From the NCBI RefSeq assembly GCF_963667555.1, contig NZ_OY763421.1, positions 2,063,562-2,127,561 of the forward strand: 64,000 nucleotides of DNA, in the 5' to 3' direction. Positions within the stretch are counted from its first letter, which is position 1, and every line of letters starts with the position of its first letter. Below, piece after piece: positions 1 to 9,600 of the stretch. The notes below the pieces were generated by a model. That model was given only the letters and a program-made list of their open reading frames with translations. It was not told where the DNA came from and did not search any database. The translations under genes were made by a program, and so were the position numbers. This stretch comes from an uncultured Methanolobus sp. Its GTDB lineage: Archaea; Halobacteriota; Methanosarcinia; Methanosarcinales; Methanosarcinaceae.

Positions 1-1827
1 CCTGTTGAAAATATTGGGCAGATTCTCTTCGGAAATACCGATTCCCTCGTCTGCTATTTTTATATGGATCTTATTGTCATCCTGAAGAATACCGGATATT
101 GTAATCTTACCACCATCACGCATGAACTTGATGGAATTATCCAGAATATTAATGAAAACTTCTTCAAGATAATCAAGATCACCGTTTATCAGAGGAATAT
201 CACATGGTATCAAGCGTTCTACGACATGCTTCTTACGTTTGATCTCAGGATCCCTGTCATGCAGTGCAGAATCTATGACCTCACATACCCTCAGTGGCAG
301 GAACGTGTATTCTACATTACCGCCTTCGGTAATACTGACGTATAACAGTGAATCAATCAGCCTTCTGAGCCTTTCGGAACTGAACATCATCTTTTCAACC
401 GCATCTTTCTGCTTTTGCGTCAGTTCTCCAAGAGCACCTTCGTACATCAGTTCACTGTAACCCTTGATCGGTATAAGCGGAGTCTTCAACTCGTGCCTGA
501 GGTTGGAAATGAACTCATCTTTCATGCGGTCAAGAGAGGTCAGTTCTTCATTTGCTTTTGCAAGATCTTCAGCATATTGATTCAATTCCCTCTCTGCTGC
601 CTTACGTTCTGTGAAATCCTCTACAACACAGACTCCGCCCATGAATTTGCCTTCATCTGACACTACAGGACTGAATTCTGCTTTGATAGGAATTACCTTG
701 TCAGAGAATGGAGACTTGAAATCGTCCTCATACTTGGCAGGAATTCCTGCAAGAACCTGTTTTATAGCCTTCTTGAGGTTATTATCATCAGTGAATGAAT
801 CTATCAGGTTAAATCCGATAAGCTGTGAGATGACCTGCCCTTCGGGAACCCCAAGGATGCGGACAAGTATCTCATTACACTGAGTGATAACTCCTTTCTC
901 ATCGAAGTGGAAAATACCAAGAGGAGATTTCTCAAACATCATGCGATACTTGTTCTTTGCAATGCTTGTGAGCCTCTCCTTCATTTTTCTCTGTGAAATA
1001 TCGTTGATGATAGCTCCGTGGAAAATGTCACCTTTATATCTGGTAGTTGTAATGGCCAGTTCCATAGGGAATTCTGTATCATCCTTACGCAAACCGGTAA
1101 CTTCAATGATCTTACCGACAATCGGGGATTTTCCGATGGAAATTATTTCCTCCCAGCCTTCGTGTGCCTTACGATAGCGTTTTGGCATTATAGAAGTGAT
1201 ATTTTTCCCGATTATATCATCTTTAGTAAAACCAAAAAGCTGAGTTGCCTTGCGGTTCCAGAACGTAATTCTTCCCCTATAATCTGAAAAGACCAGGGCA
1301 TACGGAATTGAATCAAGGTGTTTGAATAATTTTTCAATATCGCTTAGCATTTCGTTCTCAAAATCATTCTTACCCTGGATATTCGAACATGAAAGAAGCA
1401 CTGCTTTTTTGGAAGAATCCTTATCTTTTAAAAGGCTGACATTGACAAGAAAAGTGGATGTTGAACCATCAGGATCTTTGAACAAAAGCTCAGAACATGG
1501 CGAAACTGCATCTTCCAGGAAAAAAGAAGAGATAAAAGATGTAGCAAACTCCTTTTCCTGTTCAGGGATGCAAAGTTCGATAAAATCCTCATCTGAAGGA
1601 TTATTCTCAAAGCCAAAATATTCCTGTGTCTTTTTGTTAGCCATGATAATGCAGTTATCTTCACTGACTATCAGCACGAGCTGGTCAATAAGATCATAAA
1701 CTGCCTGTGAATGTCCGATGTCTGAAAAAGAGATTTCACTCACCAGTAATGATGTAGATTCCTCTATAGTGGATGAATGACCCTCATTGTCATTCTCAAG
1801 ATCAAGCGTTTCTTTGTTTATGACCAT
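1..1827 (-). CDS. Multi-PAS sensor histidine kinase (C-terminus cut by window edge)
   Basis: Cytoplasmic sensor kinase of a two-component or phosphorelay system; I see no membrane segment in the 609 codons present. Reading from ATG at 1827, three PAS-type modules occupy roughly residues 40-150, 165-285 and 290-410; the second ends in ISQRK and the third in FTERKAAE, the usual PAS-to-kinase linkers. HisKA follows with phospho-acceptor His445 in LRHELKTPL. The HATPase N box (NILDNSIKF) and G1 box (DEGIGIS) are present, and the frame runs off the window at base 1, so the G2 box and C-terminus are missing. No ligand can be deduced; methanogen PAS kinases often sense redox or methyl substrates, but nothing here fixes that. 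The next gene is divergent across a 289-bp A+T-rich gap holding promoters for both. The same frame was confirmed at the start, the H box and the edge, so no frameshift is suspected. Confidence 0.9.
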   Translation of the reverse strand, partial: MVINKETLDLENDNEGHSSTIEESTSLLVSEISFSDIGHSQAVYDLIDQLVLIVSEDNCIIMANKKTQEYFGFENNPSDEDFIELCIPEQEKEFATSFISSFFLEDAVSPCSELLFKDPDGSTSTFLVNVSLLKDKDSSKKAVLLSCSNIQGKNDFENEMLSDIEKLFKHLDSIPYALVFSDYRGRITFWNRKATQLFGFTKDDIIGKNITSIMPKRYRKAHEGWEEIISIGKSPIVGKIIEVTGLRKDDTEFPMELAITTTRYKGDIFHGAIINDISQRKMKERLTSIAKNKYRMMFEKSPLGIFHFDEKGVITQCNEILVRILGVPEGQVISQLIGFNLIDSFTDDNNLKKAIKQVLAGIPAKYEDDFKSPFSDKVIPIKAEFSPVVSDEGKFMGGVCVVEDFTERKAAERELNQYAEDLAKANEELTSLDRMKDEFISNLRHELKTPLIPIKGYSELMYEGALGELTQKQKDAVEKMMFSSERLRRLIDSLLYVSITEGGNVEYTFLPLRVCEVIDSALHDRDPEIKRKKHVVERLIPCDIPLINGDLDYLEEVFINILDNSIKFMRDGGKITISGILQDDNKIHIKIADEGIGISEENLPNIFNR

Positions 1828-2116
1828 CTACACACCTTTAGACCTGACAAACAAGATATGAAAATACATCAACAGGTCTCAGACATATGTAATTATATTG
1901 AGAATATAATATATAATAGTTAGTATCGTAAATCGAATGTATATAAAGCCTAATAAAATATAGGAACTTCTTTTACATATAATCGTATATATGAAAACAC
2001 CACCTTAAGGGAAATGAAAAATAAACTATGATCGGAAATGGAGTGAAATGACCTGCCGCCCAGAGTAGCATTTATATAATCAGAAAAAACTATTGAAGTA
2101 TACATGGTGACCTTAG

Positions 2117-2548
2117 ATGAGTGAAAATCCAATAAAATATCATGAGGACTCTAACACTTACATTACCCGAAAAAACAGCTATTTTGAAAAGGACATCAAT
2201 ATAGACGGGAACCTTATAGTCGGACAGGGTTCCAATTTCTGGAAAGACATCAACGTTAAAGGAGTACTGAAACTTGGAAAAGGTACTTTTGTTAAAGGCA
2301 ATGTCAGGGCAGATGAAGCTATTATAGGCGCAAGGTCTGAGATCAACGGCGATATTGAGGTTGCCGGAGACCTGAAGATATTTGATTCCGTAAAAATAGA
2401 CGGATCAGCAATTGCCGGAGATGAGATGCATGTGCGCCCCGGATCAAAGATAGGATTTGCAAAAGCCAGCAGCACAATGGAACTCGTAGGCAAGGTCAGC
2501 ATTAAAGAAATAGAGTCCGGAACAAAAGTGATCGTGCGTTCTGAGTGA
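2117..2548 (+). CDS. Bactofilin-like polymer-forming protein
   Basis: A 143-residue protein built almost wholly of short beta-strand repeats with regular Gly and hydrophobic positions (for example INIDGNLIVG and INVKGVLKLGKG), the signature of the right-handed beta-helix of bactofilins (polymer-forming cytoskeletal proteins). No signal peptide or membrane helix is visible, so it is probably cytosolic or attached to the inner membrane face. Bactofilins self-assemble into nucleotide-independent filaments; a structural role here is family-based inference. It is divergent from the histidine kinase and converges on the ABC-importer operon. Its TGA stop lies inside a perfect hairpin at 2539-2556. 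The assignment rests on repeat architecture rather than catalytic residues; hexapeptide acyltransferase-like folds are the main alternative. Confidence 0.72.
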   Translation: MSENPIKYHEDSNTYITRKNSYFEKDINIDGNLIVGQGSNFWKDINVKGVLKLGKGTFVKGNVRADEAIIGARSEINGDIEVAGDLKIFDSVKIDGSAIAGDEMHVRPGSKIGFAKASSTMELVGKVSIKEIESGTKVIVRSE

Positions 2549-2556
2549 ACTCAGAA
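2539..2556 (+). terminator. Hairpin across the bactofilin stop codon
   Basis: A perfect 8-bp stem (TTCTGAGT / ACTCAGAA) with a 2-nt loop that is part of the TGA stop. A modest T run follows about 20 nt later, so termination is plausible but weak. The left arm belongs to the 12-bp direct repeat found again at 3190-3201. Confidence 0.4.
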
Positions 2557-3201
2557 AGCACAGTTGAAGCCATAGTTTTTACCAATGATTGTCAAAAAGT
2601 GTTTGTCAAAACAAGATGTCTTTAATAGTCTAAGTATGGACATATTTTGTATTTTTGTATAAATTAATCTCATCTTAGTCTATAAAGTCAAATACTATTA
2701 AACTAAATTTTACATACTAATTTAGTAAATTTTGGGGCGGTCCATGGTTGATAAATTGTTTGACTTAGACAAGATATTAGAATTGATACCAGAAAAAGAC
2801 AAAACTCTTGCAGCGATATTTGGATTGATTTTATTAGGAGTTATTTTAACTAGTGGTTCTAATGTACAGGTATCATTACTATTAGTAGCATTAGAATCAT
2901 TTTTACTTGCATTCATTCTATTGAGACATGTGGGTTCAGATGAATTTACAAAAAGGTTAGAAGTAATTGAAAAATATAATAGCGAAGTAATAATTTGTGA
3001 TTTAAAATTCGGAAACCCTAGTCCATTTATAGAATTAAAAAGGAAAGAATCATTATTATCAGATTATAAAGTACTTCGATTAATGGCTATAAGTCGTGGA
3101 AAGATAGACTTCGCTAAAGAAATTGAACAAGAGATTAATGAATTAAAGAGTGATATTGAAAAACTTAAATTATGACTGTTTTCCTCACATTCTGAGTGAA
3201 C
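2551..3201. other. Putative inserted segment bounded by 12-bp direct repeats
   Basis: The 12-mer TTCTGAGTGAAC occurs at 2539-2550 and again at 3190-3201. Between the copies lies DNA visibly richer in A+T than its neighbours, carrying one small membrane-protein gene. Removing 651 bp between the repeats would leave the bactofilin stop and the converging ABC ATPase stop only about 9-10 nt apart, a normal archaeal arrangement. This looks like an insertion with target duplication, or a segment gained between short repeats. No transposase, integrase or terminal inverted repeat is seen. Confidence 0.5.
2744..3175 (+). CDS. Small membrane protein with C-terminal coiled coil, unknown function
   Basis: I do not recognise this 143-residue protein. 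A short N-terminus is followed by two adjacent hydrophobic segments (about residues 23-41 and 45-64), then a charged, Lys/Glu-rich C-terminal half ending in a heptad-like helix (EIEQEINELKSDIEKLKL). It is therefore probably a membrane-anchored protein with a cytosolic coiled coil. ATG at 2744 is preferred to the in-frame TTG at 2732 because GGGGCGG lies just upstream of the ATG. Codons are strongly A/T-ending, unlike the genes on either side, and the gene lies alone inside the 12-bp direct-repeat-bounded segment, so recent acquisition is likely. It could be an orphan or a small accessory gene such as an immunity or phage-derived membrane protein; nothing in the sequence decides this. Confidence 0.62.
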   Translation: MVDKLFDLDKILELIPEKDKTLAAIFGLILLGVILTSGSNVQVSLLLVALESFLLAFILLRHVGSDEFTKRLEVIEKYNSEVIICDLKFGNPSPFIELKRKESLLSDYKVLRLMAISRGKIDFAKEIEQEINELKSDIEKLKL

Positions 3202-3207
3202 GCATCC

Positions 3208-3966
3208 TCAATGTCCCTGTTCTTTCAGAAGAGATTTCAATATATGGTCACGGAGCCTGTTTGCTTCGGGGCTTGTTCTGTCCCTTGGTCTTGGAAGATC
3301 TACGTTGATTATTTCTTTGATCTTTCCGGGGCGGGCACTCATCATCACAATTTTGTCTGCAAGGAAAACTGCTTCGTCAACACTGTGCGTGACAAAAAGA
3401 ATAGTGATGTTCTTTTTCTGCCATATTTCAAGCAATTCCTGCTGGAGTATGTTACGTGTCTGGGCATCCAGTGCACCAAAAGGCTCGTCCATTAAAAGCA
3501 CTCCAGGTTCGTTTGCAAGAGCTCTTGCAATTGCAACCCTCTGCTTCATACCACCTGAAAGTTCGTAGGGATAACTGTCCCTGAATTGCTGAAGGCCAAC
3601 AAGTTCCAGATATTTTTCGCCTCTGGCAATGGCATCCTTCTTTTTGATGCCACTCATCTGCGGACCAAATATGATGTTATCAATAACTGTTTTCCACGGG
3701 AACAATGAGTATTCCTGGAAAACCATTCCCCTGTCAGGTCCGGGAGAATCTATCTTAGAACCATCCAGGTAAACCTCGCCGCTATCAGGCTTATCAAGAC
3801 CTGATATGATCCTCAAAAGTGTGGTCTTGCCACAACCTGAAGGACCGATAAAGCAGACAAAGTCCTTATCATCAACGTCAAGACTTACGTTATCCAGCGC
3901 CAGTGTAGAATTGTCCTCATCCTTTGTGAACTTGCGGGATACATTCGTTACTTTTACACTGCCCAT
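3208..3966 (-). CDS. ABC transporter ATP-binding protein (TauB/SsuB/NrtD type)
   Basis: The ATPase subunit of an importer for a small anionic solute (nitrate/sulfonate/taurine/bicarbonate family). The 252-residue length is typical. Walker A is GPSGCGKTT near residue 40, the signature LSGGMKQR is near 138, Walker B is VLLMDEPFG with the following D-loop ALDAQTR, and the H-loop is VTHS. Its ATG follows the permease stop directly (TGA then ATG, no spacer), so the two are translationally coupled. It is the last gene of the substrate-binding protein, permease, ATPase operon read leftward. The substrate cannot be assigned from this subunit. Confidence 0.9.
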   Translation of the reverse strand: MGSVKVTNVSRKFTKDEDNSTLALDNVSLDVDDKDFVCFIGPSGCGKTTLLRIISGLDKPDSGEVYLDGSKIDSPGPDRGMVFQEYSLFPWKTVIDNIIFGPQMSGIKKKDAIARGEKYLELVGLQQFRDSYPYELSGGMKQRVAIARALANEPGVLLMDEPFGALDAQTRNILQQELLEIWQKKNITILFVTHSVDEAVFLADKIVMMSARPGKIKEIINVDLPRPRDRTSPEANRLRDHILKSLLKEQGH

Positions 3967-4794
3967 TCAGATCACCACTCCTTTGCGCCATTTTAAGAGC
4001 TTGCCATCAATGTAATACCTTAGCAGCCTGTCAATGAAAAGTCCCAGGAAACCAAGGATAAGCATGTACACAAGCACAAACTCCATCCTGTGAAGGTCAT
4101 AGAAATGCCACATCTGATAACCAAGACCATTCCTGCTGACTCCGAACATCTCAGCAGCAACAAGACACATCCACCCAACACCCATTGCTATTCTGATGCC
4201 TGCTGCAATGGAAGGAAGAGCTGAAGGAAGAGCTACATAACGTATGAGTTCGCGATTGGTGTTGCAACCCAGTACTTTTGCCGCTTCCACATACACTCTT
4301 GATACACTTTTAAAACCTGTAAAAGTGTTGATCATAATTGGGAAAACTGCACCGATAAATATCAGAAAACCTGCAGCAAACGGGTTCAGACCTATCCATA
4401 TGATCGCAAAAGGAATCCATGCAAGCGGAGGAATAGGACGGATTATCTCTATGATAGGGTCAACGATACGGTCAATTGTACGGAACCAGCCCATTATCAT
4501 TCCTATTGGAATTCCTATAACAAGAGCAGCAATAAGACCTATACTGAAATGCATCATGCTGTAAAGGAAATCAACCACTAGCATTGGAAGCTGCAATTTA
4601 ATGCCCATGATAACCAGACTTGAATCTCTGGATAGAATCTCAACCAATGCACCGGTCACATCCGTGAAGCTTGGCAGATAGAACTTATTCCCTACAACAT
4701 AAACCGCTATTATCTGCCAGAGAACTATCGCAGAGAATATAGAAACGATCTCCACGCTTTTCTCTTTTATTACCTGGATGTGTTTTTTTACCAT
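3967..4794 (-). CDS. ABC transporter permease (TauC/SsuC/NrtB type)
   Basis: Membrane component of the importer, 275 residues with about six hydrophobic helices. The BPD_transp_1 coupling motif is visible (EAAKVLGCNTNRELIRYVAL, followed by PSALPSIAAG), which contacts the ATPase encoded immediately downstream. The first helix lies after a short Lys-rich cytoplasmic start (VKKHIQVIKEKS). It is 90 bp downstream of the substrate-binding protein gene in the same direction. Length and topology are normal for SsuC/TauC relatives, which share one fold across several substrates. Confidence 0.9.
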   Translation of the reverse strand: MVKKHIQVIKEKSVEIVSIFSAIVLWQIIAVYVVGNKFYLPSFTDVTGALVEILSRDSSLVIMGIKLQLPMLVVDFLYSMMHFSIGLIAALVIGIPIGMIMGWFRTIDRIVDPIIEIIRPIPPLAWIPFAIIWIGLNPFAAGFLIFIGAVFPIMINTFTGFKSVSRVYVEAAKVLGCNTNRELIRYVALPSALPSIAAGIRIAMGVGWMCLVAAEMFGVSRNGLGYQMWHFYDLHRMEFVLVYMLILGFLGLFIDRLLRYYIDGKLLKWRKGVVI

Positions 4795-4884
4795 GGATCC
4801 TCCGTTATTGGGATAATGCGACTCCGAACAAAGATAGAAATGTCTACTTATTATTTAAGTTAGTCTCAAAAAAAGAAAAAAAGA

Positions 4885-5910
4885 TTATTGATCCAGAGCA
4901 TCATAGAAGCTCAGATCAAATATATCGTCCTGTGTAAGTGGTGTGCTTATATATCCAAGTTCGTACTGAACCTGTGCATAATCCACTGTTGAGTTGACTA
5001 TAAGGTTTGGATCTGCTACCCAGGAACCATCCCAGTCTGCAAATGATTGCTTTACAAGTTCAACATCCCAGTCCTGATCATCAGCAAATATCTGTGCTGC
5101 TTCATCCTGGTTCTCAGCATTGTATTCTGTTGCACGTACATGGGTTGCAACTATCTGCTGGACAATGTCAGGATGATTCCTTATAAGATCCCCACTTACA
5201 GCAACCACACAGCATGCATGGTCCTGAAGCATTTCACCTGATGATACAACTGACCTGCCGGTACCTTCACTCTCGATCATTGTTGGTGATGGGTGAGGAA
5301 GGAATACTGCATCTACCTGACTTGCTGAGATAGCTGTCATTGCATCTCCCGGACCCATTCCTACTATTTCTACGTCAGTTTCAGGGTCGATACCGTTCTC
5401 TTTAAGCCAGTCCCTGATAAGCGTATCCTGTATGGTTCCTGCAGGGAATGTTGCGATCTTAAGACCTCTGAGGTCTTCAGGACTGTCGTAAGGAAGGTCT
5501 GTTCTGAGTACAAGGTCAGAACCCTGTATCTGAACCGCAGCTACGATCTTTGCGTCAAGACCGTTTGCAAGAGCAGCGATAACAGGAGCAGCACCTACAT
5601 ATGCCACATCAATCTCACCTGCAAGCATGGACTGCATCTCAGGTGCGCCTGTTGGGAAAAGCTTGTCATCGATCGAGACTATTCCATAAGCTCCAAGGTC
5701 TTCAAGCCACCAGCCTTTTTCTCTGGCGGTCATATATGCTATCTGGTGTGTGCTTGGCTGATAACCAAATGTTAATTCAGTAATGGCATCTGCCTGCTCT
5801 TCCTGCTGATCACCTGTCTGGTCTGTGCATCCTGATACGAATACAGCAAGGACAAGTGCGATCACAAGAAATAAAGTAGAAGCTAATTTGATTGTCTTTG
5901 TGTGATTCAC
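4885..5910 (-). CDS. ABC transporter substrate-binding lipoprotein (NMT1/TauA-like)
   Basis: Extracytoplasmic solute receptor of the importer. The N-terminus has a basic start, a hydrophobic core and a lipobox-like VSGC at about residue 28, so it is probably a lipid-anchored protein outside the membrane. The mature part carries NMT1/SsuA-type features: FGYQPSTHQIAYMTAREKGW near the start, then AYVGAAPVIAAL, LRGLKIATFPAGTIQDT and VDAVFLPHPSPTMIE. These place it among sulfonate/nitrate/aliphatic-compound receptors. First gene of the operon; it is divergent from the XRE regulator at 6060 across a 149-bp region rich in TATA-like sequence, so that regulator is the obvious candidate controller. The true ligand is open. 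Confidence 0.88.
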   Translation of the reverse strand: MNHTKTIKLASTLFLVIALVLAVFVSGCTDQTGDQQEEQADAITELTFGYQPSTHQIAYMTAREKGWWLEDLGAYGIVSIDDKLFPTGAPEMQSMLAGEIDVAYVGAAPVIAALANGLDAKIVAAVQIQGSDLVLRTDLPYDSPEDLRGLKIATFPAGTIQDTLIRDWLKENGIDPETDVEIVGMGPGDAMTAISASQVDAVFLPHPSPTMIESEGTGRSVVSSGEMLQDHACCVVAVSGDLIRNHPDIVQQIVATHVRATEYNAENQDEAAQIFADDQDWDVELVKQSFADWDGSWVADPNLIVNSTVDYAQVQYELGYISTPLTQDDIFDLSFYDALDQ

Positions 5911-6059
5911 ATTACCACCTGTAATAATGTTAGATAATTTGTTTGCACGAGCCTATATATTATATATATTTCTACAATCAGGAATTGATATATCCTAAAA
6001 TGATTAATTTGAAATACATATTTACCTTAATAGGACATTAATAATAGAGGTGTGTGGAG

Positions 6060-6581
6060 ATGAGCACTGTCGAAAAAATAATTGATGCTGTTTTTGAATC
6101 TGATGAAGATTTCAGGAGAATTCTTTCTACTACCATAAAGGAAGACCTGAACATGAATATGGCGGAATTTGCAGAGCAGGCTGGCGTTCCTGCCAGTACG
6201 CTTTATAAAATAATGTCTGGAAAAAGAGAACCCAATGTTAAAACACTGAGGCAGATAATTAAAACGGTAAAAAGGCTGGAAGGTTCCGAAAAAGGAGAAT
6301 TCATTGCCGTGATTGCCGCAAGACCGGTGCTGGATAATATCAGCGAAACTAAAAGAAAGATATGCGGAAACCTTTGTACTATCAGGGAATATTCTGCAAC
6401 TTCTATGGAAGAAGCAATTATTGCTGCTGTGCGTGCCGAAAGAGACGGAGCAAAAGCGCTTGTATGTGCACCTATCGTCAGCCCTACGGTGGAAAAGATA
6501 TTAAGAATTCCTGTTGCAACCATTATGCCAAAGAACAGCCTGTTTGAAGCTATCGAACTTGTGGCCAAAAAAATAAGTTGA
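6060..6581 (+). CDS. XRE-type transcriptional regulator with C-terminal sensing domain
   Basis: A 173-residue DNA-binding protein. The N-terminal third contains a Cro/CI-type helix-turn-helix (MAEFAEQAGVPASTLYKIMS followed by GKREPNVKTL). The C-terminal half (about residues 95-173) has alternating strands and helices with ALVCAPIVSPTVEKIL and IPVATIMP, resembling the small-molecule-binding half of PrpR-N/periplasmic-binding folds; that resemblance is inference. ATG at 6060 is chosen over GTG at 6054 because GAGGTG at 6048-6053 is correctly spaced only for the ATG. It is transcribed away from the ABC-importer operon and shares its promoter region, so it probably regulates that operon and itself. 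Confidence 0.8.
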   Translation: MSTVEKIIDAVFESDEDFRRILSTTIKEDLNMNMAEFAEQAGVPASTLYKIMSGKREPNVKTLRQIIKTVKRLEGSEKGEFIAVIAARPVLDNISETKRKICGNLCTIREYSATSMEEAIIAAVRAERDGAKALVCAPIVSPTVEKILRIPVATIMPKNSLFEAIELVAKKIS

Positions 6582-6644
6582 TCTTGAGCCAAATCTGAAT
6601 TTAAGTGATAAATTAAAGAAAAAAAGATGAAAAAGAGTTATCGG

Positions 6645-9600
6645 TTATTTCCCGATCAACTCTTTAATTGATGCTACTGCTTCTGCAGCCTTTGCCTGTG
6701 CAATCTCCACTGTCCATCCACCTGCAGTGAACAGATATGCGACTCCACCAATTGCTGCAAGACCTACTGCTCCGAGAACATACAGAATAGTTCCTGATTT
6801 CTCAAAGACCTCATATGTAGTTTCCTGACCACCCAATTCTACCTGATAAGTACCAGGCTCTTCTTCCTCATGGGTGAATTCGACTGTTGTGGAATTACCA
6901 ACTGAAAGTGTAATGGTCTTGGAATCTACGATTACATCATTGATCTTGAGCTCAACAGTGGTAGAACCTTCTGCAGTACCAGTGTTGGTCACATCAGCAG
7001 TAATTGTTGCCTCCTGTCCCTGTTTGATCTCAAGAGGACTTATCTCCAGATTGCTGAATGCAAACTTTGCAGCAAGCTCATTGACCTTAAGATCAAGTTC
7101 AGCATCGTTCATACCGGACTTGGTGGCTTCAATTGAGTGAGTTCCTGCTTCTGTTACTGTATAAGTCACAGTACCAGCACTGCCGGTTGTACCAATGGAT
7201 TTTCCATCGTAGGTGACAGCTACTCCGGAAATCTCATCTCCACCGATTGCCTGCAGTACATAAATGGTAATAGAACTGCCTTCGTAAACCTCGTCAGGAG
7301 ATACCTCAATGCTCATTTTCTTGGTTTCGTCATTCTTGTCAATGACCTCTAAGTCATCGGAAGCTGATGTGTAACCATCCTTTGTAGCAGTTATCTCAAA
7401 GGTACCTGCTTCATCTGCATCATAATCAATTGTACCTTCATCATCAGTGGTTCCTATGGTCGTACCTTCAACCTTGACGGTAGCGTCTGATATTCGTGAG
7501 CCGCGTGAAGTTACGGTAATTGTTACTTCGTCGCCTTCTGTCACAGTAGAGTCACTAAGACTGATGCTCAATGCCTGGGATGCTGCTGTTGTAACTTCAA
7601 CATACGGATAGTATCTTACATCGCTTGAATCTGCTACCCTTATGCCAACTTCACCCATGAGAGAGATATCCTTGTCCTTTGTGAGAGTGATTGAGTCCTC
7701 GTTCTTCATGACAATAGAGTCTTCATCATAACTGGTGATCTCCATCTTGTCATAGGTTTCTCCATCTTCCAATTCAATGTAATCTTCAGATATCTGGAAA
7801 ACACCCTGCACGAACACAGCATTGGATTCGGTACCCGCAAATACCTCATTGAAGTGGACTATAATGATAGGTACGTCATCTGCATCGCCAAGATCTTTCT
7901 CATAGACATAATCATCATTTGCAGAGACAATTTCCGTATCTACTTCATCCCCATCCTGATACAGTTCAATAAGTACACTATCTCCATCGGTATCGACTTC
8001 AATGATATCCAGAGTATAACCTTCCTCAAGGATAAGTGAGGAACCGGAGTAGACTGATGATTTGTCGTCGTCATCAAGCAGAACTTCTGAGAGCTGACCG
8101 TTTGACATGAGACTTACTTCGTCAACACCATCAATATCTGTGTCATCTGTATAACCTGCGAAATACTTCTGTGCCATAAAGCCGATTACCTGGAACTGTC
8201 CCCAGTCAGAGTGTTCGAAATCAACGGATGCAGGAGTACTTGTGTAAACAAGGTTTCCATCGCCGATGGTTCTGCCGGATATAGCTGTGAGTTTAAGAGT
8301 TTCGGTCTGTATACCTTCGTCAATGTCGTAGTAGAAACCTTCGAAGTTAAGAGGTGTCCATGTGAGAAGGTCATCATCTTCTGCAACTGTACCACGGAGT
8401 TCGTATGTACCTGGATCGGACATGTCGACATATGGAGCGAACCTGAGGTCATCGTTGTCAGCAACTATGAGCTTTATCTTGCCCATAAGAGTAATTGACT
8501 TTCCTTTTGAGAGGGAAACTGTTCCGTCATTCTCCATTTCAATGAGTTCATCACTTATGGAAGTGACTTCCATCTCACCATAGGTTTCACCGTCATCAAG
8601 TTCAATGTAATTATCTGATATCTGGAAGACACCCTGGATGAAGACTGCATTTGATTCTGTTCCACTGAATACATCATCTATATGGACAATGATCAATGCC
8701 ACATCATCTGCATCACCAAGGTCTGTCTCGTACACGTAATCATCACCACTGGAGATTACAGCGCTGTCTATTTCGTCGCCGTCCTGTGTGAGAGTTACAT
8801 AGACACTGTCACCATTTACATCGACTTCAACAACATTCAGTTCATAACCTTCCTCAAGGATAAGTGAGGAACCGGAATAAACAGATTCTTTGTCATCGTC
8901 ATCAAGAAGGATCTTTGAGAGCTGACCTGCGGACATAAGGCTTACTTCGTTAACACCGTCAATATCTGTGTCATCGGTATATGCTGCGAAGTACTTCTCT
9001 GCCATAAATCCTATGATCTGATATGAGCCCCAGTCGGAGTTCTCGAAATCTGTCTCAACGGGTCTTGTCTGATAAACAATGTCACCATCACTGAGTGAAC
9101 GGTCTATATTAGAGATAGTCATGTTCTCGGAACTAAGACCTGATTCAAGGTCGTAGAAGAATCCTGAGAAAGACTTTGCATCCCAGATATAGTAAGCAGA
9201 TGACTGGTCTGCATTCTCATCCCAGATCCTGTCACCTGTGTAATATGTCTGCGGGTAGACTGTGATGGTTGTTGCATCAGATGTGTCGTCACCGTCACCG
9301 TTTGTAGCTTTTAAAGTTACGTTGTAGGTTCCAGTCGATGTGAATGTGTGTGTTATAGTATCGTTAGCAGTAGTTGTAGTATTTCCATCACCAAATGTCC
9401 ACAATAAAGAAGTAGGACTGTTGGTTGAAGTGTCAGTGAAAGTGATAGTAAGAGGAACTGCACCGGATGTTGCACTTGTTGTGAATGATGCGACCGGTGG
9501 GTTGGATGAAGGTGCAGACACACTTATAGAAGTAGTATCAGTGTCAGTTCCATTTGCATTGGTAGCTGTAAGAGTTACAGTGTAAGTATTTACCCCATAG

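Noticed and set aside
2179..2502. Antisense open frames such as this one and those opposite mtr and nrdD
   Set aside because: They are shadows of the real genes: no ribosome-binding site, and composition mirrors the sense strand.
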